NCBI GenBank assembly: GCA_011109175.1 | Contig: RDEW01000003.1 | Span: 620,001-684,000 of the forward strand | Origin: Dicyema japonicum | Lineage: Eukaryota > Dicyemida > Rhombozoa > Dicyemidae | Direction of reading: 5' to 3' | Length of the DNA stretch: 64,000 nucleotides | Shown here: positions 36,579 through 48,744 of the stretch, in pieces | Layout: every line of letters begins with the position of its first letter | Position numbering within the stretch: position 1 is the stretch's first letter | Made by a program: the position numbers and the translations under genes | Notes under the pieces: model-generated | Databases searched by the model: none | What the model saw: the letters and a program-made list of their open reading frames with translations, nothing else | Told to the model about the DNA's origin: nothing

Positions 36579-37019
36579 TTTTCATTGATAATTTTTAAAT
36601 TAATTTTCTATATTAGGTTGGGTTAAATATACAATTAACAATGTTCTGGTTTCCTGTGCTTCTGCAAGGTACCTTCACTGGTGAGATTAATACAGCTGTA
36701 ATAAAATCGTTCCTACGCTATTTCTGGGGGTTTTTGTCACTAAGACTTTCGTCCTTCAATAATGTGTGTATTCATTCGGAATCTGAAACGAACGGATCCT
36801 AAGGTTAATGGTACTCAACGATAACGAGTATGATAATGTTAATCGAATTTATTTTCTTCATCCAAAAAACCATAATCAGGTTAATAGCACTATGAGCTTT
36901 CATCAACAACCATAATTTACACTCAAGTCATACTCTTATGAAGAATAAATGAAACAGACCTTTCGTCAATTCTAAGGAACAGCTTGAAAAATTTAGAAAT
37001 TTCAACATTCATCAACAGT

Positions 37020-37300
37020 GGAAAATTCATTAGACAGGAAACAACGATTTCGATTAAGAGAACTGGCAAAGAATAAAAGTGCATTGGAAATCTCTACTTG
37101 AGAATATATTTTACGTTATTGGAGAACCCGTTATTCTTCAAACTGATAACGGAAGGAGTTTCGCAATTCTGAAATGGATAAGCTCTGAATTTTTTAAAAT
37201 GAAGCATATCTGTGGAAGGCCTAGAGCACCATGGTTACAAGGACAAGTTGAAAGGTTTAGTTAAAGCTACAATAAATAGGTTCACCAATCAATTAAACGA
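37020..37300 (+). pseudogene. integrase core fragment (Ginger/KRBA2-like), copy 2
   Basis: VIGEPVILQTDNGRSF followed by HICGRPRAPWLQGQVERFS is the DDE integrase core around the second Asp and the catalytic-Glu helix (family: GxPxxPxxQGxVERxN; here RFS replaces RxN). The amino-terminal part present in copy 1 at 24399-24880 is deleted here, leaving LRELAKNKSALE-like fusion sequence. A frame break follows at 37261. Confidence 0.65.
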
Positions 37301-37379
37301 TGGATATCCGCAACAAGTGATTCAGTTGGAAGTTTTGGAGTTTACTTTAACATTATAAGAGGGTTGTATATGCTTACAA

Positions 37380-37990
37380 TTGAACAAACATGAATATAGA
37401 TGTTTGCCATTTCACAAAATCCGCATAGTTATGAATACGGACTTTATCAAAAATAAAGATCGGTCTTCCCTCTTCTAACAAAGAATTTTTAATGATCCAG
37501 AAAAAAATAGTCATTGATGCAATTTCTGGTTCTAATTGCCTATACAGGAATGCAAGCAGAAAGTTGTGAAACAGCTCTTCCTTGTCTTGGTCTTTAGGAC
37601 ACTGAAAATCTCACCTCATTATGAGTTTTAAGATGTTTTTGAGTAGAAAGTGACGCATTGGTCGGGAAAGTTTATTTAATTTTATTAACCTTAGATTCAC
37701 AAGAAAGAGGACAAGAGCTATCGCCTAAGTGATCTCGGTGTCCATACCAGTCATTTTCCTGTGGTTAGTTTTGGAGTCCTGGATTTATCTCAATACGACA
37801 CTTGTCACATGCCATTACGGTTACAAAAAATAAACGTTACATTACTTAACTTTTTTTTTATTTTTTTAATTTATTAAGCCAATTAAAGGCAAACAGATAG
37901 AAATTACTGGTAAAGAAAGTATTAATTTGAAGCTTCTCACCACAAGTCCTGTCATAGCTTGGACTCTCCTTTGCACTCTCAGACCCCTCT
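37380..37990. other. unassigned stretch inside duplicon copy 2
   Basis: No frame or motif recognised. It includes a long T run near 37850 and a fragment with repeated TTTA. Confidence 0.4.
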
Positions 37991-37994
37991 TGTG

Positions 37995-38305
37995 GTTTAT
38001 TCTGTTTTGCGACATACGAGTCAATGATGGCATCTTTTTAGGAGGTTTGCCATCCTTTTCTCTGCCGCATCTCTGATAGACATTACTAAGAAATCTTCAT
38101 CTAACTTCTCTTCGAGCCTTTTCGTAGTGCAATCTTGATTCCTGCTCTCCTCGATTTTTCAGGAAGCAAGAAAAAGGGCTCTTTGTACGCATTGTAATAC
38201 CATACTTCTAGTCCATAGAAGAGCGACGGAAAAAAAACATATCGAGTCTTAATTTCTTCGTACACAGACGCCCACATTGTTACTACAAAGAATTTGGCAC
38301 AAAGG
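37995..38305 (-). pseudogene. LINE post-RT fragment
   Basis: Read downward, RYVFFPSLFYGLEVWYYNAY corresponds to the post-RT LYGxExW region of LINEs. KIALRKGSKRS and a degraded tail follow. No RT motif is attached. Confidence 0.45.
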
Positions 38306-38307
38306 GA

Positions 38308-39910
38308 AATTTTAAAAGACAACAGACGGATCAGTACAGTCTTAACAAGCTCATGAAATATTCGCCAGTATAAGCCACAAACCTTTCAGGAAAATGGATG
38401 GGCCTTCTTTATCCTCAATAAGACCAAAGAGAACACAACCGATTAACTTTATCTCACATTCAGATGTCAGTGAGGGTTTGAAGAGGATGAATTCTTCCCT
38501 CTCATGTGGGCCTGATTCTATCCCTGGTATTTTACTAAAACACCTTGGACCTATTGCGATTGATGCAATCACAGTGATTTTTGAATATTCAATAAACATG
38601 AATACAATTCCAACTATCTGGAAACTGTCCTATATACGCCCAATCCTTATGCCTGGGAAGCCTAAGGACAATCCTGCATTATTTCGACCAATCTCTTTAC
38701 TATGCACTCAAAATTATTGGAAAAATTTATTCTTAATTTTACAACACCGTCCCTTCCTTTTTCGTCATCACAACATGGATTCAGAAGGGATCATTCAACT
38801 TCTACTCACCTAAGTTCCCTCAACCAATTTATCATTGAAGGCTTTAACACAAATCCTCGTCACCTCAAAACAGTCGTTTGATCGATCGATTTACAAAAGG
38901 CCTTTGACTCTCTCAAGGAAAATCCTAACCCGGAAATTGTTTGCTCCCCGTCAACCCCAATATAAAACTTTGGTTTGCTAACTTCATCAATGGAAGAAGG
39001 GCCTGGGTATACATGATGGGACCAAATCAGTTTCAAGATTTCTATCCAATTGTGTCCCACAAGGTTCCCCTTTATCACCCGCCTTATTTAACTTATACAT
39101 GTCCGATTTACCACAACACGATGATAAATACGATTTTTTCTTATCATATGCTGATGACCTATTAATTGGATCCCACGATCAAGATATCCCAAATAAATCA
39201 AAAAGACTACAAGAATACCTTCACAAGGTTCAAATTTGGCTAAATTATAACCGGTTTGATATATCTACTGAAAAATCTTCTTCGTCCTTAATTACTTCAG
39301 ACAAACGACTTAGACAAATGACAGTGGATATATTTATCAAATAGACAAAAATACCTTTTACGAAGAAACTGAAAATCTTTGGGATCACCTTCGACAGACA
39401 AATGTCCTTTTCATCTCACGTCGATGCTGTCTCAGGAAACTGCTCAAGAAAGCTAGGGATAATCAAAACTATTTTGGTGGCATTAAAACCTCTTTCCCAG
39501 CTTTGAAATTATTGTACAAACAATTCATTGAGCCATCTGTCAGCTATGCCTGTACGTCATGGGGAATCAATCTGTCTTGGACGAACAAACAAAGAATCCA
39601 GGACATTCAGACCTTAACAGCCACTGCTATTAGTAATCTCGGGGAACTAGAAAAACTAATACCTCATCACTTGAAGACCTTATCCGACAAAATGAAAAGG
39701 GATTTGCTACCCTGTGCAGGCAGTGAAACTTTCAACAACACACAGCCATGACGCGTCTTATGAGAAAGGTATACATCACCTCTATCCGTTGATCCCAGAA
39801 GGCGCACAAAAAGAAAATGAGAAATCTAATTGAGGCCTTCAAAATCATTAAATAATTTAATAATTAAATTAACTATTGGTGTTCTTGGGTTAATAATAAT
39901 AATAATATCC
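38308..39910 (+). pseudogene. CR1/L2-like LINE, RT half with (TAA)n tail
   Basis: Frames read IRPKRTQPINFISHSDVSEG, SCGPDSIPGILLKHLG, IRPILMPGKPKDNPALFRPI, then VPQGSPLSPALFNLYMSDLP near 39060, FFLSYADDLLIGSHDQD near 39135-39185 and IPFTKKLKIFGITFDRQMS near 39345-39405. The tail TTGGTGTTCTTGGGTTAATA and further TAA units end at about 39907. All main RT boxes are present, but several frameshifts and stops interrupt them. Nearly identical at its 5' side to the minus-strand copy at 7390-9193. Confidence 0.82.
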
Positions 39911-40004
39911 GTAATGGCATTAGTTGTTATCATATTTCCATTCGTTTTCAGTCAATAGCATAGAATCAAATGGGTTGTCATATTTGTTGACATTTTAAGG
40001 ATTT

Positions 40005-40510
40005 TGATAGCGAGAAACATCGGGCTTTGCTCTTCCAGTTATCACGAACATTAATTTTGTTATATTTGGTGAAATTGACAAAATATCATGCACAGAAGGA
40101 ATCCCTATGCATGGACGATACGTGTTGAATGTGGTACAGCTGAAGAGAGGAGTCCCACAAGGCTATATCCCTAGACTCTACAATTAATATTAATATAGTT
40201 TTCACTTTTCTGTCGAAGTAATAATATTGGAAGAAAGTTAAGAATATGTTAGAAATTAGAAGATGGCACACCTAGAAGGACTGCTATGCAGTGCAGTGAA
40301 CTCAAGAGGTGTAGAAATAAAAGAAATTTGTTGATGAAGTAAATCGTCGACCTAAAATACTTACCAACCAAGCACTCCTCTGCAAGCGGAAACTAAGACT
40401 AGGTGCGGAAATGTTTTTGTTCATTCATGCACATACAGTGATCCCTTATATATGGACTTAAAATAATACTTTTCAATAAAAAAAAATAGTCGACTACTGG
40501 AAAATTAGAT
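40005..40510 (+). pseudogene. reverse-transcriptase fragment, duplicon copy 2
   Basis: Counterpart of 25590-26110 with GRYVLNVVQLKRGVPQGYIP near 40110-40170. Interrupted by stops. Confidence 0.5.
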
Positions 40511-40939
40511 GCAATCAAGATAGCTCTCAGATAATGTCTAATGAAACCTTTGTTATTTATTATCCCCAGGCTTACATGCTTTAATACAGCTAACGAAAAC
40601 AGTCATAGCTAGGGAAATTTTTTATTGCAACTAAATTTATATAAATTGCATTTTATGGCATCTAAATTTAGAGAAATTGCATTTATTATTATAATTAACT
40701 ACAGGTTTACAATCTTTGGTAAGCCCAGCACAAACAGTCATAACTAATTAATCCCAGGAAAGAACCTAAGGGAAAATATATGGTTATTCCGACCAAGTCC
40801 ATCTTCCAAAACTCCATTACAGACTTCCGCTTCAGAAGAAAGGTGGAGATGTAGGAACGCCTTCTTCCATTTCCAACTGTCGCGGACATCACTTCATTCT
40901 TCGGCAAAATAGTTTTCATAGTGTAATCTTCAAAAAATT

Positions 40940-41493
40940 ATGTTCAAGGAGAAGGTACGAAGATCACTTTTAACTACTGTGCTGTACCAGAAAGAGTCGA
41001 ATACTCCATTCTTCGGATTTTGGCCCACTAGAAGATCGACTAGTAATTCTGGTCGGACAACTCGTGGCGAAGATGTCAAATTTTATGAAAATAATATAAC
41101 CATCATTCTTGGATTTCAAAAGTATTAGGGACAATTGCGGAGGACACTGGAGAAGACTCTAATCTACGAAGGATCTTGTGATGATTAAAATATTTACGAA
41201 AAATCCTTTTTTCCGTTAGTACTAAACGTTTTTATAAATCACATTTTCATTTCTTTTACTCAGAAAACTCTCAAATCATGATATGCTTTATTTTTGTGAG
41301 TTTTGATGTTATGTCACTTACAATATGGAATCTATTTCCCCGGTGGCCTTTAGTTCTAAGATTTCTCTTTCTTTCCTCTGTTCTTTATCTCTTTATTACG
41401 TTAGCGTCAAGTGATCAAACTGTCTCAAATGAAACCCAATGTTTCCACGTAACTAAACCGGTTGAGTTAGCAAGTGTGAAATCAAGAAATTGA
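40940..41493 (+). other. unassigned open frames, duplicon copy 2
   Basis: Counterparts of the two frames at 26525-27088. The second again begins with a hydrophobic segment but stops three codons earlier than copy 1 because TTTTGG has become TTGAGG. Confidence 0.3.
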
Positions 41494-42429
41494 GGTGGTT
41501 GAATTATGTAACTAAAAATTAATTTTTTATTGAAAAGGTAACAAGTTTGTTAGTGCTGTCACTAAATCCGAGATTGGGTTTGATTTCCTCACTCCTATCT
41601 GCCAGGTCGATGGATTCTGTTCAGCTAAGTATCTCATCAAATTCTAAGAAAAACCAGTTGAGATATTTTTATTAAAAGGCGCCCACTGCATCAAAAAAAG
41701 TATACCTCTTTCCTACTCCACTTAAGGGTTTCCCATAATGAGAGTGCAACGTATTTCACCATACATTTGCCACCTTAATATCCCCACACTCATCAGTTGA
41801 TCTGTCTTTACGATTTCAGTGGCGACTTTAATTATATTCTCATCTTGATAAAGGGAAAACTCCTCACGGAGAGGAAACTGATGTTAATCTAAAACTAACT
41901 TCAACTGGAAGAAATAGGGAATTGGAATTGTAAATCAGAAGAAAGACATATAATAAATAAATGAAAGAACTTATAGTAGATTCCAAGAAAGATTTATAGT
42001 ATATTTCAAAAAAGGACTTGTTCAATACTTAAGAGGGTTCTATACTTGTATGTAAGCGTAGAAATTTCTACCCTTCCAACAAGATACATCCATGGAACTT
42101 AGTAACAATGCCATGCCAATTGCATAAATTAAACAGTGACTTTTATTATCAATTGTTCGAAAAAAATTCCGGTTTTGTCTGCAAATGTCTTGGTGATATA
42201 TTCTCATCTCAACAACTCCCACAATATCTTAGTATAAATTCTAGTATCAGACTCAATGTTCCGAAAAAATAATTTTAACATAAGATTCAAAAATTTCTAC
42301 AGAGCGATGTGCACGTGGATCATCAATGTTTTATATAAATGAAAAAAAAATTTCTTTTTCTCAGTAAGTTCTGGAATGTGATTCTTTTGACCGTAGTTAT
42401 ATAACATGGTTTTCAATTCCGAGACTTCC

Positions 42430-43140
42430 CCTCTTATCCACCTCCACTATCTTTAAATATAGAAATTCGGTTCTAAGACAGTCAAACTCCGAGGTCATCC
42501 ATGCGTGAATGAAGTTCTGATTTTGACATATCCACGTATCTGTTTCTGCTTGCAATAATTAAATCGTCAGCATATGTTAGAAGAATTGAATCAGACCCCC
42601 CAGGGCAGGGTAAGTCGGTTAAGAATCCCCGGCCAGTAAGAAAATTGGCTTTAAAGTCATATGGATGGAGACGTTGAAGACCATTTTTTCTTTTTTAGCA
42701 GGATTCTCGGGACTGAATCAAACGCCATAGATGCCGCTTGGGTTCTTTGAAGCCTTCAAGATGAATTGTGCCATTGAAATTAAGTCCGTTGCATGGAGAT
42801 TCGCGCTATCTGAATCTATGGTCCACAGAGTCAATTCAATACACCAGCTTTCCTCACGTAATGGATCAACAGTTGACCCACTACTCATGTAAGCTAAGAT
42901 CCGTAGTTGTGGCTCCGGATTTCTTCGCGTCTGTGAGGATGATGGAAACCCGCTTCGCCTGATCCTTTCCATGGCAAGAGAAAACCGATTGGATAAGAAA
43001 TTCCCCTCCCCGATCGGATTCCTCTGCAAGACAGAGAGAAGGCTCTTCCGGAAAGTAGTGGGGACGATGGAAGATCACAGACGTCGAATGGCACAATTGA
43101 TTGCAAGGACTGGGATCACCTAACTGTTTGACTCTTTTGT
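42430..43140 (-). pseudogene. reverse-transcriptase fragment, minus strand, duplicon copy 2
   Basis: Counterpart of 27970-28690, with the YADD box near 42610-42560 and the AFDSV block near 42740-42705 in separate frames. Confidence 0.6.
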
Positions 43141-43739
43141 CTTTCTTTCTCGGTGTTTCCGGGGTTATAAAAAATTAAGTGTTTTTTTAGAACGCTTCGA
43201 TGTGAATACGTGTTGGTAGTGACATAATGGAAAATGAGGCTTAATTTTCCAAAACACAAGTTTTTCCACGAGGCGCGATAACGCACACGTCAGGGATATC
43301 GGGCGGAAAGATGAAGGTGAGACTTTCGGTTTCCCTGATTTTACGACGGATATGATATGTGGGTTCTATTTAGGACAAAGTAAAAATTCAAGTAATTGAT
43401 CTGATTGCATTATCTCCAAGAAGCTTTAGCAGAATTCTAGGAATACCATCTGGAACACACGTATATGACTTCTTCGTGGATTAGCTTCCTTAATATTTGG
43501 AGGTGTAATACTTCATCAGGGATTCCTGGATTTAATGAAGTTGAAAAAAATTAAATAGAATAAATAAAATATTTGTAATTAAATTATTTTTATTGGCCTC
43601 GAGTTGATGGGTCATAGTTCTATTTGAATGTCTTTTTTGATGTTCGTGTCTAAAATTTTTTTGAAAGTAATTAGTACAAAGTTGAAATAGTGGTTGGTAA
43701 TAAAACAACGTTGAAATTTTGATGGTGGAATAAGCTGTA

Positions 43740-44650
43740 GTGAGGATGATTCCAAAACCAGGGAAGCCAAAGAGAGATTCGGCGAGATACAGGCCACTTA
43801 GCTTAATATGTTCTTTCGCGAAAGTGAATGAACGTATCAATTTCAAAAGGCTAAGCAGAAATATAGAGGAGAATGACTTTCTGATTCCGGAGCAGTGGGA
43901 TTTTCGTATCGGAAGAGGCTGTGCAGACTGTTTCTACTAAATTCTGAAATCATCAAAGCAAGGGATTTCAAAAAATCATGCGAACTCTGAATAAGCCGTG
44001 GGAAAAGTACTTGAAACAGGAATACACAGAAAATGAACAATGCACACAATCTGCACTATTTGGGACTGGACTATGGACAGGTGGGACATAACATTGACGA
44101 CATAAGGAAAGGAGGAAGAGAGCCTTTTAGTCAATCCTATGTAAACGAAAGTTACATGTTAGCCGTGACATTTACCTGTTCATTTTCAAGTGAGTTGTTT
44201 TGCCTTGTCTACTTTATGGGTCCGTAACCATGCAAGGGATTTCATTAATGGCTCCGTAACCATTTGATTTGGAGTGATAAGTTGACTTATCAGTCCGGAC
44301 ACAAAGATTGCCCCGGGTTCTCATGCTATACAACAATAACTAACAGTGCAGTTAGGGTACTCAAACGGGTAGAGACTGACATTTCGCTAGAGGGAAGAAT
44401 CGTAAAACACAGATTGGCGTTCTTTGGGCATGTTGTCCGCTCTGATTCACTGGAAAGAACCATTACGCTGAGCAATATTACTGGTAAGAGAAGACTTGGC
44501 CAACCAAGGACTCGTTGACTATCGATGGTGGAAGACGTCACGGGAATGCCTATATCAAGGCTACTCCAAATTGCAAAGGATCGGGGAGAGTGGAGGAAAC
44601 TCGTTCATGAGATCTCCAAGGGTCGGACACGACATAATTGGACAACATAA
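43740..44650 (+). pseudogene. LINE RT fragment plus conserved C-terminal domain
   Basis: MIPKPGKPKRDSARYRPLSL recurs at 43746-43806. From 44360 the frame reads GRIVKHRLAFFGHVVRSDS, then GKRRLGQPRTR, one stop, and LLQIAKDRGEWRKLVHEISK near 44555-44620. This is the widespread LINE C-terminal block (family: KFFGHVxR...GKRxRGRPRxxW...AxDRxxWRxLV). The RT catalytic core is missing. Copy 1 lacks this end. Confidence 0.7.
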
Positions 44651-44799
44651 CATAGAGGGTAGGGAGTCTCCTTGAGGATACTCGGGTTTGTTTTAAATTT
44701 TCTTGAGTAGGTATTTTTGACTCTCAAAAAGAGTTATTTAATTGAGAGTAAAATTCAGATCATTTTAGGCTTGAATCACCAGAAATTGTTCAAGTACCC

Positions 44800-45960
44800 C
44801 CATTAGTGTATGCCTGTTAACCGTTAAAGTTCTATCCCCAGAATATTGATGGTTATTGTATCTTTGATGCTTTGCACACCTCCATATGTGACTTCAGACA
44901 GCATCGGCTGTTGACTCCCTTTCACGAAATCCACTTCAGCTTTTTGGTAAGTGTCTGTAAGACGGTCCTTTTATTAGTTCCAGCACAATATGTGCCAGAA
45001 CTTTTTCAGAGTTAATAATCTTGTCTCAAAGGTAAAGTGCAGTTGCCGGAGAACATTCAATTTAGTAGCACTGCTGTGATGACGTACAGGCAGACCTTTA
45101 CGTGAATTTACGACAAGTCATTTTGACCTCTTTGCGAATAATTAACCTTTCTAAAGGTCTCAGCATTCCATCAAATGCAGGTATTACCACGGTATTAACG
45201 TATAAAGCTCTTCAAAATAAGTCGCGATAAGATCAACTTGTCCTGATGTAATCATGCATATACTACTCTTGTGCTAAGTTATCTCCCAACTGCTTCATTT
45301 ATAGTGTTCTTTGTCTCAGGAATCATTTAGTGAGACATCCGATGATACTTCCGGTAGATGAGTCTCAATGTACTCCTGGTACCTTTCTGCTGTCTCTGTT
45401 CGGTAAGCAGCTTTGTTTCCTTAGGTAAAATGTCTCAATTACCTTCCTGTGACAGTTGTCGGCCCTCATACGAACGTGCATTTAAGAGAGAGCGCTTGTC
45501 TTTAACCCGACACATGTAGTCAATCTGGTTATACATGGGAACCAACCTCCATCTTTCTACCCACTCTCCCAATATGGCGCATACTCATTCATATTTGTCA
45601 TGAGACTTGAGGAATGGCAGTGGCAGTTAAGAAGCATTTGAAGTACACCAATCCAGTCTTTCAGACGCCACATATGGTGGATGTCAGATTTCAGAACTGA
45701 ATGAATAAGGTCTCCGAGTCTATAATGCTTTGATTCATTTGGTAGACATATCAATCGATATTTTCCATAATTCCCGCTAAGATTGCAGGCAATCTTCATC
45801 TCCTGCAGAGACCCAATGAAAATGTTTTATCTCTCGAGTTCATCATAGAGCATCTTCCTCGACCAGACATTAGATAAGTTTTCTGTTTGTTTTGTATGTT
45901 TCTCCTCTTTCTTGTCTTACTAGAATGGCGTCATGCGATCCATCTGTGTCAGGTGGCGCC
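44800..45960 (-). pseudogene. RTE-like LINE remnant, present only in duplicon copy 2
   Basis: Read downward, YNQIDYMCRVKDKRSLLNARSYEG near 45530-45455 matches the endonuclease IDYII...SRSYGG region. RESTADAV near 44925-44900, in broken frame, corresponds to the RT block GRSTADVV. The element spans most of the interval missing from copy 1. Confidence 0.65.
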
Positions 45961-46519
45961 CAGTATCAGAGAGATTAAATCAAAGATGGAAGACATGGGC
46001 AGATATCCAGGTTACAAGTACAGAGATAAAGTGGACCTTACATGTGGTTACAATGACTTACTGTCAGTTCAATAAGAATAATTTATTTTTTAATGACGCC
46101 GACAAATCTTAAATATCATATCTCAAAAAGGCAGACGAATTTGTTTCTGGCCAGAAGTCAAACTATTTCTGAGATCTGCTTTGTGGAGATTAATTAAGAA
46201 ACCTTCACCTTTTTGGAGATTTATCCAGGATTCCAAAACTAACCTCTGGAGATTGGAATGGACAAAAGGATCACTTAATTTAACGGCATCTTGAAAGGGA
46301 CACTGGTTAATAAATTAAATTAATATATAAAGAATTTAAATTCGAAAAATAAGATCATTTTAAAGGTAAAATGTGTTAGATAAGTTATCTGAGGTTAGTA
46401 ATTCAAAAATTAGGCAACAGATCCCCGTCTACAAAAAATTAAAAAATAAACCTTTGCCTGAAACTTCCAAATGATGAAGAAATGTTAAATGAAGAGGATT
46501 TTTTCTGAGGATTATTTAA

Positions 46520-48741
46520 TCAAATATACTTTTTATATATAAAGACGCCAACTACAACCGCGATAACTGCGAGAATGCCGAAAAAGATGCCGACCCCAAG
46601 ACCAACACTTTTTTTGGAAGGACCTATATGCTAGAGAACAAAATTCTACCAGATGTTGATGCTGAATAGGTTGCAGAATCTAAGAAAATAAAAATTCATC
46701 ATACGGTATCCAACACAGACAGCTATGTGTTTTTCTTTGCATCTTGTGGCAATCCATGATCCATTTTGTGCAACAGTAATGCAAACTATTCCATCGTCAT
46801 TATAAAATGGTTCGTTAGGAGCCCATGGAGTATGGTCCTAATAATGAGACTGTTAATAGAAACAGGTTTATCCCCAATCCACGTAAGAGTGGTGTCATTC
46901 CATAAAACTCTGTAGTCCATAAAAAATCTCTGATTTTTGATTTCTAAAATCAGGTTTGCTATTACCTTTATTCAATTCCTTAATTACGTAGGTAGAAGTT
47001 GTCTTGACCAGGGAAAGACCAAACTGAGAACAGAGTCTTGCAGAATCGTGATAAGATAATATTCTCCCAAACATTGTGTAAGTTTTTGAATTTAATTTAA
47101 CTGAGTATGTCTCATTTTCTAAATCTAAAAATATTTATTAATTTATACGCCAGAAATTATTTGTGCAGTTTATGTTGGAGTAATTGTCTAAATAAATAAC
47201 AAATAAAACAATTATTGTCATTTTTATAACAAACGAATCGAGTGTTGTAGCATTTATCGTTAATCCATTTCCCCGAAGCATATTGAGCATAGACGCACCC
47301 ATATTTTTTGGAATCCTTAGGATAACCTGTATCCCAGTTAGTAAAATTCTTAAATAAAATAAGAAAAGTACTGATTTGAGTTGGTCTCCTCTCATGAGCA
47401 CGTGATTAAGGTAGACAGAACCATAGTTTAATCCAATATCGAATTCGACATTTTCTATAATTCAGTTTTAAATAAAAACCAAAAACAGCACAATTTTCGA
47501 CAGAATTAAATGGAGCATAGAGAACCGCATTTCTCATAGCACAAACATTAAGTGCCTGATCTCTTGTAGCCAAAAAGTCAAACACATAGAAAGAATTGTT
47601 CTGAAAATAAAATATCTGTGAAAAATAGTCTAAAGTAAATATTAGAATTCTACGGAATTTGTTTGCCTCACTGCAGTCTTTTGGAGTGGCACCACTAATT
47701 ACGGAATCTTTTTTTATTAGATTACAAAAACACCTGATTCACAGATAATATATGCAGGTTCTTGACAATCCATGGTTGCAAATTCCAGTCATATAATCAC
47801 GTACCACACATTCTTTGTATATCATATCCAGTGACCCCCATGGAAGATATGACTAAATTATTTAAAATCTAAAAACCGCTAAATAGTTTTTTTCTGTCAT
47901 ATAAGTATTGTTCCCATAATTTAGAATTCCAACGAAAGATGGAGCAACAACTAACTCTATAATTGTATTGATAATTTATAAATACCATGAACAGCACAGT
48001 TTTCAGTTCCATCATTTGGAATGAAGAGATAACCATTGTGGTCGTACTTGCAAATTTGTCTTGCGGTTGCATAGTCCCTGGCTGCCTTATAGATGTAATA
48101 TGTGTGTCCTCTGAATGTAGTCATACTGTCGTAGGGTACTAAAGTTATAATTTGCTTTCAACTATTAATCTTTTTTCCAGAAGTTATATTTAGTCCATTT
48201 GATGCGATTTTATCTATTTTTATTATTGCTACCACCTGCTTCACAAATCCAGAATGCTTTACCATATTGGTTGGCAACTCTCCATTTGCCTGACCGTGCC
48301 ATCATTTTGACTGCTTTCGAATAGTAAGGTTTTGAAGACGCAGAATCCCTATTGGAGTATGTCTGCTTTATTAAATGAATAGTACAATAGCTTAATATGT
48401 GTGATCAGCGTAAAATATTTCTGTTCCATAACCCAATCTCCATACCCATCTCTATAGATAACGCCTAAAATTGCAAGACAGTTCAAACTATGCAAAGCAT
48501 CATTCTCTTTTTGATTTTCAATATGCACAGGATAATATTTATAAGCGTGCCAATAATAACTGTGGTACACATAGTACCAGTCTAATGCTGAAAGGTAATA
48601 CGCATGTCCATTGTAAATGTATGGAATTTCATAAAACTTCACTAAAAATAATAGAATTAGTGAATACATCCGAAGCAGTCACTGGTCAATACTAAAATTG
48701 TTAAAGATATACTTACGAGTCACAGCTAATAGTAGAATCAT
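46520..48741 (-). CDS. four-domain C-type-lectin transmembrane receptor, 18 exons
   Basis: From ATG 48741 (signal MILLLAVTLLTSDCFG over two tiny exons), 17 GT-AG introns of 22-37 nt give about 596 residues. Exons: 48741-48717, 48691-48668, 48641-48386, 48348-48236, 48213-48163, 48138-47986, 47956-47877, 47852-47734, 47707-47654, 47629-47480, 47454-47372, 47348-47210, 47187-47149, 47124-46966, 46943-46864, 46837-46705, 46679-46650, 46623-46520. Four CTLDs (about 20-139, 157-273, 292-415, 429-552) show family ends such as FWICEA, YIICES, GKWINDKCYNTRFVCYK and GSWIATRCKEKHIAVCVG. A membrane segment GVGIFFGILAVIAVVVGVFI (about 573-592) precedes KKYI. EPN/QPD sugar motifs are not seen. Exon 8 carries one extra base for its frame. 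Exon 4 needs a 37-nt intron. An alternative last splice (46505-46529) would extend the tail. Confidence 0.82.
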
Positions 48742-48744
48742 TTA

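Larger units (their letters stand above)
34824..46446 (+). repeat. segmental duplication, copy 2
   Basis: Direct copy of 20513-30421, longer because it keeps about 2.2 kb (37148-39318) and about 1.6 kb (44360-45970) absent from copy 1. It also carries an 80-bp LINE insertion (34965-35044). Its right end lies next to the last exon of the lectin receptor gene; its left end is about 350 bp downstream of the EF-hand gene. Confidence 0.9.

Noticed and set aside
46428-46529. Extra 3' exon of the lectin receptor after a 25-nt intron
   Set aside because: The splice sites look good (GTATAT...CCTCAG), but the exon would end in the duplicon and encode an unremarkable tail; the TGA at 46520 after KKYI is simpler. 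Kept only as an alternative.
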